A stretch of 22,056 nucleotides of DNA from an uncultured Ruminococcus sp. (GTDB taxonomy: Bacteria; Bacillota; Clostridia; Oscillospirales; Ruminococcaceae): contig CAJTWQ010000036.1 in the NCBI GenBank assembly GCA_910579835.1, positions 1 to 22,056 on the forward strand, in the 5' to 3' direction. The position numbers were made by a program, and so were the translations under genes. Positions 1 through 8,400 of this stretch are shown here, in pieces. Numbering within the stretch: the first letter of the stretch is position 1; every line of letters starts with the position of its first letter. The notes under the pieces were generated by a model that was not told the origin of the DNA, did not search any database, and saw only the letters and a program-made list of their open reading frames with translations.

Positions 1-30
1 AGGGTGGATATCTTTTTTGTTCCACAAGGA

Positions 31-106
31 TGGTGAGACATGAGGGATTTGAACCCTCGACCCTACGCTTAAAAGGCGTATGCTCTACCGGCTGAGCTAA
101 TGTCTC
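31..106 (-). tRNA. tRNA-Lys (anticodon TTT), CCA encoded
   Basis: The reverse strand folds into a complete 76-nt cloverleaf. The acceptor stem GAGACAT pairs with ATGTCTC, followed by discriminator A and an encoded CCA. The D arm is GCTC/GAGC, the anticodon stem TACGC/GCGTA carries the loop CTTTTAA (anticodon TTT), the variable loop is GGGTC, and the T arm GAGGG/CCCTC carries TTCAAAT. It decodes AAA/AAG lysine codons. It is transcribed leftward from its own promoter, divergently from the tRNA-Arg gene. Positions 1-30 downstream hold no clear terminator, so the transcript may continue beyond the window. Confidence 0.97.
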
Positions 107-117
107 ACAACAATTAA

Positions 118-146
118 ATTATATCAGATTTATTTGAAAATGTCAA
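118..146 (-). promoter_or_regulatory. sigma-A promoter of tRNA-Lys
   Basis: On the minus strand TTGACA (146-141) and TATAAT (123-118) are separated by exactly 17 bp. Both hexamers match consensus. The -10 box ends 11 bp before the tRNA 5' end, as expected for a stable-RNA promoter. Confidence 0.9.
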
Positions 147-245
147 TAGTTTTTTTGATCTTTTTATATTTTTGTTTTTGTTGGTAATGTTTTGTGGTAT
201 TTAATGTTGAGATTAGTGCATTTTGACGTTTTTTTTACTTTGCTA

Positions 246-273
246 TTGACTTTTCAAAAAATTGTAGTATAAT
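246..273 (+). promoter_or_regulatory. sigma-A promoter of tRNA-Arg
   Basis: TTGACT at 246-251 and TATAAT at 268-273 have a 16-bp spacer. The -10 box ends 18 bp before the tRNA 5' end. It is separate from the leftward tRNA-Lys promoter about 100 bp away. Confidence 0.85.
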
Positions 274-291
274 ATATTAAGTAAGATTAAT

Positions 292-365
292 GTGCCTGTA
301 GCTCAGCTGGATAGAGTGACTGGCTACGAACCAGTAGGTCGGGGGTTCGAATCCCTCCAGGCACG
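292..365 (+). tRNA. tRNA-Arg (anticodon ACG), CCA not encoded
   Basis: A 74-nt cloverleaf is visible. The acceptor stem GTGCCTG pairs with CAGGCAC, with discriminator G. The D arm is GCTC/GAGT, the anticodon stem ACTGG/CCAGT carries the loop CTACGAA (anticodon ACG), and the T arm GGGGG/CCCTC (one wobble) carries TTCGAAT. It decodes CGN arginine codons after wobble A-to-I editing. The bases after the discriminator are CTA, so the CCA tail must be added by nucleotidyltransferase, unlike the neighbouring tRNA-Lys. A terminator follows 15 bp downstream. Confidence 0.97.
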
Positions 366-380
366 CTATTTTATTAATGA

Positions 381-411
381 TAAAATACACTCCTTGGTGG
401 GGTGTATTTTA
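381..411 (+). terminator. Rho-independent terminator of tRNA-Arg
   Basis: A 10-bp perfect stem (381-390 with 402-411), extended by three inner pairs including one G-U, closes a 5-nt loop. The right arm ends in TTTTATTATAT. It lies directly after tRNA-Arg. Confidence 0.85.
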
Positions 412-590
412 TTATATATGCAGATAGCTTTTACATGATTTATGCATAGTTATTTATAAACTGTTGAATATGTCTCCGGTCTGAGAGTTTGTGTTTATAT
501 GTTCTATATATCTGTTTAGCAAAAATTATACTTAAAAATTCGTTCATATTACTCTTGAACGTGATCTGTTATTTTTTCTATTATAAAAAC
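412..590. other. AT-rich intergenic stretch, nothing recognised
   Basis: Between the tRNA-Arg terminator and the next promoter I see no open frame with a ribosome site, no tRNA and no repeat. The only structure is a weak inverted pair, CGTTCA at 541-546 and TGAACG near 556-561, with no run of T after it. Confidence 0.5.
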
Positions 591-619
591 TTGATTTTTT
601 TTTAAATATATGATATAAT
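591..619 (+). promoter_or_regulatory. sigma-A promoter of the 753-1712 gene
   Basis: TTGATT at 591-596 and TATAAT at 614-619 have a 17-bp spacer. The predicted start of transcription is near 626, which gives a leader of roughly 125 nt. I see no known riboswitch fold in that leader, although it ends in a T-rich run at 697-710 shortly before the ribosome site. Confidence 0.75.
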
Positions 620-752
620 GTTAACGGAATTTAAACTAAGAATATGTCTGCATACATCTTATATTGGACAGGTTCTGAATATTTTTATGGCTATTTATTA
701 TTTTTTTTGTCTGAATTTGCTTATTGTTACATGATTTGAAAGAGGTGGAAAA

Positions 753-1712
753 ATGACAGTAAAATTTCATCTTCCGGGTTTCGCTCAGAATTACATGCTG
801 AATTATATATTTATACAAATGATAAAGGCTCTTCCTGAATATTTTTATGATGATGTGGAAATAGCTTCAGTATATGGCGTGTTCCCTCCTGCAATATGGA
901 ATGGCGGACGCATGAAGTTCGGAAAGTGCGACAGGAATTATATTAAGCAGGTAATTAAAGCGTTTAATGATAAAAAAATTCCATTGCGTTTTACATTTAC
1001 TAATCCGCTGATTGAAGAAAGACATCTGAAAGACGATTTCTGTAACATGATAATGCAGCTGGCGGATAACGGTATGAACGAGGTTATCACAGCGTCTCCA
1101 ATTTTGGAGGAGTACATACGGACAACGTATCCAAGCTATAAAGTAACAAGTTCTACCTGTAAACGGATTACGGATTTTGAAAAGCTTTCGGAAGAGCTTG
1201 ATAAGGATTATCATATAGTGGTTGTTGATTATGATTTTAATAATAAGTTTGAAATACTTGAAAAAATAAAAAATAAGGAAAAGTGCGAAATTCTCGTCAA
1301 TGCCTGCTGTAATCCTGAATGTAAACTGCGCTCGATTCATTACAGAGCAATAGGTGCAGAGCAGCTGGCTTATGCAGAGCACATCAGAAGGAAGCCGGAT
1401 CGTGATTTTAATTTTTATGAATATAACCAGTATTCAGATTATTTTAGTCCGGAAACCGAAAAGTGTGAATGTATGAACCGAACTCTTTTTCAGATAAAGA
1501 ACTTAAAAACTCATGTTACTCCAGAGGCTATTCGTGAAAAATATATGCCGATGGGATTTAATCAATTTAAGATTGAAGGGCGTTCGCTGGAGATGCTTAA
1601 TCTGATTGAACACTATATGTATTATATGGCAAAGCCTGAATGCCGTGATGAAGCTCGTTATCTTTTTCTTTGCCAGCTTGCCAGACAAGGAATAATTAAA
1701 GTTCCTTTTTAA
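753..1712 (+). CDS. U32-peptidase-like protein of unknown function
   Basis: This is a 319-residue soluble protein with no signal peptide and no membrane segment. I do not recognise a characterised function. The C-terminal motif FKIEGRS (residues 272-278) and the alternating beta/alpha pattern resemble the TIM-barrel U32 peptidase (YhbU/UbiU-like) superfamily. In that superfamily a K-I-E-G-R motif is typical and clustered cysteines can bind Fe-S. Here C185, C186 and C190 sit in a VNACCNPEC segment followed by LRSIHY, and C238 and C240 lie further on. The start is supported by AGAGGTGG at 741-748. The gene lies 59 bp upstream of tyrA in the same direction with no terminator between, so co-transcription is likely, but nothing ties it to tyrosine synthesis. 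Family assignment is tentative; the reading frame itself is secure. Confidence 0.6.
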   Translation: MTVKFHLPGFAQNYMLNYIFIQMIKALPEYFYDDVEIASVYGVFPPAIWNGGRMKFGKCDRNYIKQVIKAFNDKKIPLRFTFTNPLIEERHLKDDFCNMIMQLADNGMNEVITASPILEEYIRTTYPSYKVTSSTCKRITDFEKLSEELDKDYHIVVVDYDFNNKFEILEKIKNKEKCEILVNACCNPECKLRSIHYRAIGAEQLAYAEHIRRKPDRDFNFYEYNQYSDYFSPETEKCECMNRTLFQIKNLKTHVTPEAIREKYMPMGFNQFKIEGRSLEMLNLIEHYMYYMAKPECRDEARYLFLCQLARQGIIKVPF

Positions 1713-1771
1713 TTCAGAGCTTGTTTGTAACAGTTTCTTCTGAAGTATTTTTCTGAAAGGGGTGTTTACCA

Positions 1772-2623
1772 ATAAATATACTTATAGTAGGTCTTGGTCT
1801 TATTGGTGGCTCATTGTGCAAGGCGCTGAAGAAATATACATATCATACCGTTTATGGAAGTGATTTAAATCATGACATTGAATATGCGGCTCTTAGGGAT
1901 GTGGCAGTTGACAAACCTTTTGATGGCGATTTTTCAGATGTAGATCTGGCTGTAATTGCCCTTTTTCCCGAAGCAGCTGAGAAGTGGTTCATCAGTAATG
2001 CTCCGAAAATGAATAAAGGAACTATTGTTACCGATGTCTGCGGAATCAAGGGAGAATTTTCATACCGGATGAAACACATCGCTGAAGATAACAATTTGAG
2101 ATACGTTGGGATACATCCAATGGCCGGAAAGGAATTTGGGGGGTACCATAACAGCAGCGCAGATCTTTTTGTTAAGGCTAATTTTGTTGTTGTTCCGTTT
2201 GAAGACAGCAGTAAGGAGGATGTGGAGCTTTTGAAAGGTCTTTGCTGTGAGCTTGGAGCGGGAAAAATTGTTGTAACATCGCCGGAAACTCATGACAGAA
2301 TGATTGCCTATACCTCGCAGCTTGCTCATGTAGTGTCGAGCGCTTATGTCAAGAGTCCAGAGTTGGGGCTTGAATGCGGATTCAGCGGCGGAAGCTTTCA
2401 GGATATGACGAGAATTGCCACTATGAATGAAAATATGTGGACTGAGCTTTTTATGCAGAATAGAGAACATCTGATTTATGAGCTGGATCTTTTAATTGAA
2501 AATCTTGGCAGATACAGTGAAGCTCTCAAGGCAGGGGATGCCGAATCAATGCGTCGCCTTATCGCTGAGGGGAGGGAGCTTAAGGAAAATAATATCCGCA
2601 GCCGTATAGGTCAGCCAAATTAA
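1772..2623 (+). CDS. tyrA: Prephenate dehydrogenase, apparent ATA start
   Basis: This enzyme oxidatively decarboxylates prephenate to 4-hydroxyphenylpyruvate with NAD(P)+, the committed step of tyrosine synthesis in the cytoplasm. Counting from an ATA codon at 1772 gives 283 residues. The N-terminal Rossmann loop GLGLIGGS is at 7-14, the HPMAGKEFGG substrate-site motif at 115-124, a PETHDRMIAYTSQLAH segment at about 171-186 (family pattern HDxxxAxxSHLPH), and GGSFQDMTR near 206-214. No ACT domain follows, so feedback control by an ACT module is absent. The first conventional in-frame start is TTG at 1814, which would cut off the whole beta-strand and glycine loop. The only codon that gives the family N-terminus MNILIVGLGLIGGS is ATA, 7 to 9 nt after AAAGGGGTG (1757-1764). 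An in-frame TGA at 1754 closes the frame upstream. Confidence 0.9.
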   Translation: MNILIVGLGLIGGSLCKALKKYTYHTVYGSDLNHDIEYAALRDVAVDKPFDGDFSDVDLAVIALFPEAAEKWFISNAPKMNKGTIVTDVCGIKGEFSYRMKHIAEDNNLRYVGIHPMAGKEFGGYHNSSADLFVKANFVVVPFEDSSKEDVELLKGLCCELGAGKIVVTSPETHDRMIAYTSQLAHVVSSAYVKSPELGLECGFSGGSFQDMTRIATMNENMWTELFMQNREHLIYELDLLIENLGRYSEALKAGDAESMRRLIAEGRELKENNIRSRIGQPN

Positions 2624-2644
2624 AGAACAATTCAAAATAAAAAT

Positions 2645-2676
2645 AACCGGATGCCGCTGCTGTACGGCATCCGGTT
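2645..2676. terminator. Shared terminator of tyrA and the pseudouridine synthase gene
   Basis: A perfect 12-bp GC-rich stem (2645-2656 with 2665-2676) has an 8-nt loop. It sits between two convergent genes. The T-rich tail is better on the minus strand (complement of the A-rich 2628-2645) than on the plus strand. Confidence 0.85.
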
Positions 2677-2682
2677 TCAGTG

Positions 2683-3630
2683 TTAACGGAAGTATTTCTT
2701 TTCAAAATCCGGAGTTCCGGCAGATATTTTAATTTTATTCATATAGGATAGCAGCGAATCTTCCGGAAGGTAAAATTCCAAGGAAAAGGCATAGAGCTGC
2801 TGGGAGAAAACTCCAAAACGTTTATTTACTGATTTATCGCCATATTTTCCGTCTCCCAGGAGTGGAGCGCCGATATGTGCAAGATGCGCCCTGATCTGAT
2901 GAGTACGTCCGGTATAAAGAGCTGCTTCAACAAGAGTAAGCCCGTTATTCCGTGCAATGATCTTATATCCGGTTTTAATGTACTTATACCCTTTTTGGGG
3001 CGTGTCGGAGATGACAGCGAGGTTTTCAGAAATGTCCTTTTTATGGTATGCCGAAATAATTCCGGCATTTTTCGGCGGCGGTGAAATGCATACGCAGCGG
3101 TAAATTTTCCGGATATTCCCTTTTTGTATCGCCATATTTATCTCTCTAAGAGCGGCAGCGTTTTTGGCGGCAGTCACAAGACCGGATGTATTTCTGTCCA
3201 GGCGGCTGCAAAGAGCAGGGGCAAAGGAGTTTTCTCGATCAGGAATATACTCTTTTTTTTCGTAAAGATAGTGTTTTATGCGATTTATGAGAGTATCTTT
3301 GTTTTCGCTGCCTGAATGAGAGTCAAGACCGATTGGTTTGTGTACAATAATAATATTTTTGTCTTCAAAAGCAATATCAAGATTAGCGGGAGCATCCATA
3401 AAACTAAGATCATGTTTTTTTACGTCTGAAAATTCATCTTTAATATATACTGTCACATTATCGCCTTCACGCAGAATTGTGAATATTTCGCATTTTTTTC
3501 CATTAATTTTAATGTCTTTTTTTCGTATTAGTTTATACATCATACTTTTGGGCAGCTTAGGCAGGGATTTTGTAATAAATTTGTCAATCCTCTGACCGCT
3601 GTCGTTACCATTTATTAAAAAAGATTTCAT
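2683..3630 (-). CDS. RluA-family 23S rRNA-type pseudouridine synthase
   Basis: This 315-residue enzyme isomerises uridine to pseudouridine in RNA, most likely 23S rRNA. An N-terminal S4 RNA-binding domain covers about residues 12-65 and the catalytic RluA domain about 85-300. The signature RLDRNTSG lies at 143-150, with D145 as the expected catalytic aspartate. The second signature GRTHQIRAHLAHIGAPLLGD is at 241-260. The more common H of HRLDRxTSG is a serine here. Length and layout match RluC/RluD-type and Bacillus YlyB/YjbO-type paralogues; the exact target uridine cannot be read from sequence. It ends 60 bp from the convergent tyrA and is divergent from the GH25 gene. Confidence 0.92.
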   Translation of the reverse strand: MKSFLINGNDSGQRIDKFITKSLPKLPKSMMYKLIRKKDIKINGKKCEIFTILREGDNVTVYIKDEFSDVKKHDLSFMDAPANLDIAFEDKNIIIVHKPIGLDSHSGSENKDTLINRIKHYLYEKKEYIPDRENSFAPALCSRLDRNTSGLVTAAKNAAALREINMAIQKGNIRKIYRCVCISPPPKNAGIISAYHKKDISENLAVISDTPQKGYKYIKTGYKIIARNNGLTLVEAALYTGRTHQIRAHLAHIGAPLLGDGKYGDKSVNKRFGVFSQQLYAFSLEFYLPEDSLLSYMNKIKISAGTPDFEKKYFR

Positions 3631-3697
3631 TTTGTTATCATCTGCCTTGTAAATATATATTGTTTAAAATGCACAAAAGGAAGTATTGTATATAGTA

Positions 3698-3802
3698 AAA
3701 TGTTCCGAAAATGTATTCGGGGCTGAAAGAATTGCTTGTTATTACTTGAAAAAAATGGTGTTATGAGATATAATAAAAAAGACAATAAATTCCGGAACAT
3801 TT
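3698..3802. repeat. 10-bp inverted repeat flanking the GH25 promoter
   Basis: AAATGTTCCG at 3698-3707 is repeated in inverse orientation as CGGAACATTT at 3793-3802. The arms lie about 40 bp upstream and 20 bp downstream of the promoter hexamers of the GH25 gene. The pair could be two binding sites for a dimeric regulator or chance; no run of T makes a terminator reading likely. Confidence 0.45.
3746..3774 (+). promoter_or_regulatory. sigma-A promoter of the double-GH25 gene
   Basis: TTGAAA at 3746-3751 and TATAAT at 3769-3774 have a 17-bp spacer. The predicted transcript starts near 3781, about 80 nt before the ATG. The ribosome site AAGGAG is at 3850-3855. Confidence 0.8.
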
Positions 3803-3863
3803 AAAATTAATTTACATAATGCAAAATCCGGAAACAAACGATTAATAAAAAGGAGACGATTAA

Positions 3864-5411
3864 ATGAAAAGGTACTATCGGTTTCTTTCAGCTTTTCTGT
3901 CAATGATGATTGCCGGATCAGCGGTTTGTACATCTGCTTATGCGGAGGATACCTCCTCAGTTAATGATAGCATACTTTCATTAAAAAGTAAAGACTTGGC
4001 ACAAAATTCTCTTAATTCCGCATCTGCGCTTTCCGATGCTAAGGAGATTGCATTTGATGTTTTTGACATATATGACGCTCATGTTGCGTCTGAAAACAAT
4101 GACGATCCTGATATTTATAAGAAATCATGGGGAATTGATGTATCGCAGTGGCAGGGGGATATAAATTGGCCCTTAGTTAAGGCAAGCGGTGTTGATTTTG
4201 CCATAATCCGTTCAGGATATGGAAATGAAATCTCGCAGGAGGATCCTAAATTCAGGCAGAATATGGCCGGTGCCCAGGATGCGGGAATTCAGTGCGGAAC
4301 CTACTGGTACAGCTATGCTCTTACTGTTGAAGAGGCTTATCAGGAGGCCGAGGTATGCTATGAAATCATCAAGGACTATGACTTTACATATCCCGTTTAT
4401 TTTGATATAGAAGATCCGTCCCAGATGCAGCTTACTACAGCGCAGGTTTCAGCTATCGTTGACGCTTTCTGTACCAGACTGAAAGAAAAGGGCTGCTATG
4501 TAGGCGTATACAGTTGTGCAAGCTTTTTGACCTCAAAAATTTATGATTCTGTACTTGAAAAATATGATGTCTGGGTAGCACATTATACAGATGCAGATAA
4601 GCCTGATTTCAGCGGCGACTATGGTATGTGGCAGTACACAAGCAGCGGCGTTGATCAGGTTGATGGTATTTACGGAAACGGACTTGATCTCAATCACTGC
4701 TATATCAATTATCCTTATGTCATTGCAGGAGACATTGGACAAGGAACTGTAAAGCCGCCGAATATGCCTCCTGTAGATGGAGATACCGATATAACTGCAA
4801 AGGGTATCGCCGTATCTTCATGGCAGGGAAATATAAACTGGTCAGAGGCTGCTGATGACGGAATTGATTTTGCTATGATTCGTTCAGGCTACGGTCAGTA
4901 CGAAAGCCAGAAAGATATTTATTTTGACCAAAATTACAGCGGTGCGAAAGCTGCCGGACTTGATGTGGGAACATATTGGTACAGCTATGCTAGAACTCCT
5001 GATGAGGCTGTTAAGGAAGCTGAGGCATTCTGCAAAACTATTGAGGGTTGTCAGTTTGAATATCCATTATATATGGATATTGAAGATGTGACAACATCCG
5101 AACTGAGCAATGCAGAGATAACAGCTATTGCCGATGCATTCTGTTCTTATGTTGAATCAAAGGGCTATTACATCGGGATCATGAGTTCTGCCGATGCATT
5201 AAATAATCGTTTTGATTCTTCAATATTCCAAAAGTATGCGGTATGGGTATCGCATTATGGAGTATCATCTCCGGATTATCCTGGATTTTACGGTATGTGG
5301 CAGTATTCCATCACTGGTACTGTTAAGGGAATACTTGGAATGGTAGCCTGTGATTACTGTTATGACAATTATCCGGAAATAATGAAATCGGCTCATCTGA
5401 ACGGCTTTTGA
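3864..5411 (+). CDS. Secreted protein with two GH25 lysozyme domains
   Basis: This 515-residue protein has an N-terminal signal peptide with a basic start, a hydrophobic core and a likely cleavage after the AYA near residues 25-27. A linker follows, then two tandem glycoside hydrolase family 25 (muramidase) domains at about 88-285 and 312-505. GH25 enzymes cut the MurNAc-GlcNAc bond of peptidoglycan. Domain 1 keeps GIDVSQWQG with D92 and the catalytic YFDIED (D181, E183). Domain 2 keeps YMDIED (D405, E407), but its opening motif reads GIAVSSWQG, with A316 where the family has Asp. It may therefore be weakened and serve in substrate binding. The protein lacks a visible dockerin, sortase motif or SH3 domain. 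It has its own promoter and terminator, so it is a single-gene unit. Confidence 0.93.
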   Translation: MKRYYRFLSAFLSMMIAGSAVCTSAYAEDTSSVNDSILSLKSKDLAQNSLNSASALSDAKEIAFDVFDIYDAHVASENNDDPDIYKKSWGIDVSQWQGDINWPLVKASGVDFAIIRSGYGNEISQEDPKFRQNMAGAQDAGIQCGTYWYSYALTVEEAYQEAEVCYEIIKDYDFTYPVYFDIEDPSQMQLTTAQVSAIVDAFCTRLKEKGCYVGVYSCASFLTSKIYDSVLEKYDVWVAHYTDADKPDFSGDYGMWQYTSSGVDQVDGIYGNGLDLNHCYINYPYVIAGDIGQGTVKPPNMPPVDGDTDITAKGIAVSSWQGNINWSEAADDGIDFAMIRSGYGQYESQKDIYFDQNYSGAKAAGLDVGTYWYSYARTPDEAVKEAEAFCKTIEGCQFEYPLYMDIEDVTTSELSNAEITAIADAFCSYVESKGYYIGIMSSADALNNRFDSSIFQKYAVWVSHYGVSSPDYPGFYGMWQYSITGTVKGILGMVACDYCYDNYPEIMKSAHLNGF

Positions 5412-5439
5412 TTCAGGCTCTGAACAACAGTGAGAATGC

Positions 5440-5478
5440 AGATCCGTACTTGGCTTGACTGCTGTACGGATCTTTTAT
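5440..5478 (+). terminator. Terminator after the GH25 gene
   Basis: A perfect 10-bp stem (5440-5449 with 5464-5473) with a 14-nt loop is followed by TTTATTT. It lies across the upstream in-frame TTG start candidate of addB (5455), which is one reason to prefer the ATG at 5494 for addB. Confidence 0.85.
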
Positions 5479-5493
5479 TTGTACGGAGGTTTT

Positions 5494-8400
5494 ATGGTTG
5501 AATTTATAATAGGTTCTGCCGGAAGCGGAAAAACTACTCTGATGTTTGAGAAGATAAAAAATGCCGGCACAGACGCCTGCATTATAGTACCGGAACAGTA
5601 TTCCTATGAATTTGATAAAACATTGTACTTTTATTTAGGTGCAGACAGATTTAATGAACTGTCATCATCTACATTCACAGGACTTTCCAGACAGCTTTTT
5701 CAGCTTTTCGGTGAACCGGGACGAACCGGAGAATATGCGGATGAGCTTGCTCAGATGATAATGATTTATCAGGCGGTGAATTCTGTCCGTAATATGCCGG
5801 GAGTTATGACATATTTCCGTACTCGAAGCTCTCAGAGTGAATTTGCGGAAGAGGTTCTGACTCTTATTAATGATATGAAGCGTTCCGGAATCGAGCCTGA
5901 GCAGCTGGCGGCAAGAGCTGTGACGTCTGATAAACGGCTGTCAGATAAGGTTTCGGATATATCTCTTATTTATCTTGAATATGAGCGGATGATGAGAGAG
6001 TATGGTTTTAAAAACAGCCTTGACAATATTAAGGAAGGAGCTGCCGTGGCCGCATCACAGGGGTGGTTTAAGGGAAAGAATGTCTATATTGACGAATTTG
6101 AGAGCTTTACTGGAGATCAGCTTGAAATGCTCAGGGTCATGCTGGAGCATGCAGAAAATGTTACTATAGTTCTGCGTACTGATGATGTATATGCCGGAGA
6201 ATTTACTCTGTTTGAGACAGTGAACAGTACTTTCAGGCGTATAACGGGAATTTGTGCCGATCTTGGTCTGAAGTACCGGATTACGCCGTGTACCCAAAGC
6301 CGAAGATTTAAAAATCCGGAGCTTGAATATCTCAGCGGACGAATTATGAGGAATATGGAAAATGATCCGGAAAGAGCTCCTGAGCCGAATAATATTCGTA
6401 TTTTTGAAGCAAGAGATATGTACGGGGAAGCAGAATTTGTCTGTGCTTCTATTAAGCGGCTTATCCATGATGACAGTACTTTGCGGTATCGTGATATAGC
6501 TGTTATATCTAATGATATATCGGCGTATACCAGCGTTCTTAAAGGTGCATTCCAGCGTTATGATATACCGTATTTTCTTAGTGTAGAGCTGCCGGTAAAC
6601 CATACGGCGATCATGGTATTCTTTACTTCTCTTCTCAGTCTGCTGACTGCCGTAAAGCTGCGTTCAGAATATATTTTCCGGATGATGAAAAGCGGAATTC
6701 TGGCTCTGTCCCTGACTGATATATCGCTCCTTGAAAATTACTGCTATAAATGGGGAATTGACGGAGATACTTGGTGCAGTCCGTTTACGGCTCAGGATAT
6801 AAATCTGGAAAAGCTGAACGGAATACGGGAAAGCTTCATTAATCCCGTTATAAAATTGAAAAGAAAGCTTGGCCGGCGGACGACGGCTGAAAAAGCTGCC
6901 AGGCTGCTTTATGAGTATCTTATAAGCTGCGGAGCAGAGCGGAATACTGGACGTCTTATGGGCAGACTCATTAGGAACAATCTCGATTTTGAAGCGTCGG
7001 AGCTGAAAAGACTTTGGGGATGTCTTATTAATATCCTGGACAGCATAAGCGGTACTCTTGGAGAAAGGGAAATTACATTTGCCGAGCTGGTCAGAATAAT
7101 ACGGTCAATGGTGGGAAGAATCAAATATTCCGTACCTCCGCAGACACTTGACGCGGTTACTGCGGCTTCGTCACGGACAGCACGTCTTAATTCACCGAGG
7201 GTTGTTTTTGTCATGGGCGCTAATGACGGTGATTTTCCTAATTTTGTCAGTGTTCACGGTCTTTTTTCGGAAACTGATAAGATGAAACTGGCTAAAAACG
7301 GCATTGAAATATCGCGTCCTCTTTCCGATCTTATTGCATCTGAGCGGCTTGTAGTATATAAGTCGCTGTCTGCTGCTTCCGAAAAGCTTTATATAACATA
7401 TCCTCTGTCTGATATGTCAGGACAGGCTAAGTATCCTTCGCAAATAATTGACAGCGTTATTTCTATGTTCGGAGATGAAAAAATTCGGCTTACAGCAAAT
7501 GATATGCCGCCGCATTTTTATGCTGTAACGATGCATTCTGCCTTTTATCATTATATGCAGAACAGAGATTTAGGAAGCACGGAGTCGGCGTCCTTGAATC
7601 ACGTTCTTTGCAGCGATGACAGCTATAAAAGCCGCATCTCTTACGTTCTCAGCCGCAGTTCATATAAGCAGAAGTTTACAATTGACAGTAAAATTATGCG
7701 TAAGCTGAAAAGCTTTACGCCTTTGGTAATCTCTCCATCCAGTCTTGACGAGTTTAATCAGTGTCATTTTCAGTTTTTCTGCGACAGATGTCTGCGTCTT
7801 TTCAAAAATGAAAAAATGGAACTCGATGCCAGAGCAGCCGGAGATTTTTTTCACATCTGTTTCAGTAATATTCTTGCTTCACGGCCGAAAGAAAGCTTTT
7901 TGCAGCTGTCTTATGATGATCTGGATATGGAAATAAGCGAATGTGCCTGTAAATTTCGTAATGAGAGGCTTGGAGGCGATTTCAGCAGTAATCCCAGATC
8001 TGATCTGATATTCAAAAAGATTACAGAGAGAATGACAAATGTTTTTATTCATACCCAGCAGTCGCTTATGGCATCTGCTTTCATTCCCCGCGACTATGAA
8101 CTTGATCTGCGTAATCAGCATTCGGTTTCTATTGATTTTGGAGGAAAATATAATCTGAGTTTCGGCGGCATAGTGGACAGAGCTGATATTTGTGAGATAA
8201 ACGGAAAAAAATATGTGAGGATCGTTGATTATAAGAGCAGCCGGAAAAGCATAACTCCGGAATCTCTTGGGAGCGGCATAAATTTACAGATGCTTCTTTA
8301 TCTTTTTTCATCCACGGATAAAGGCGGAAAATATCAGGACTGCAGTCCGGCAGGCGTACTTTATTCGCCTGTTCAGCTTCAGGATTTTTCACCGGAAGGC

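Noticed and set aside
626..752. Riboswitch in the leader of the 753 gene
   Set aside because: The leader is long, but no known aptamer motif or terminator/antiterminator pair is visible.
1814..2623. TTG at 1814 as the start of tyrA
   Set aside because: It would remove the first beta-strand and the GLGLIGGS cofactor loop, leaving a non-functional enzyme, and no ribosome site precedes it.
5455..5493. Upstream start for addB
   Set aside because: The TTG lies within the terminator hairpin of the previous gene; ATG 5494 has GGAGG.
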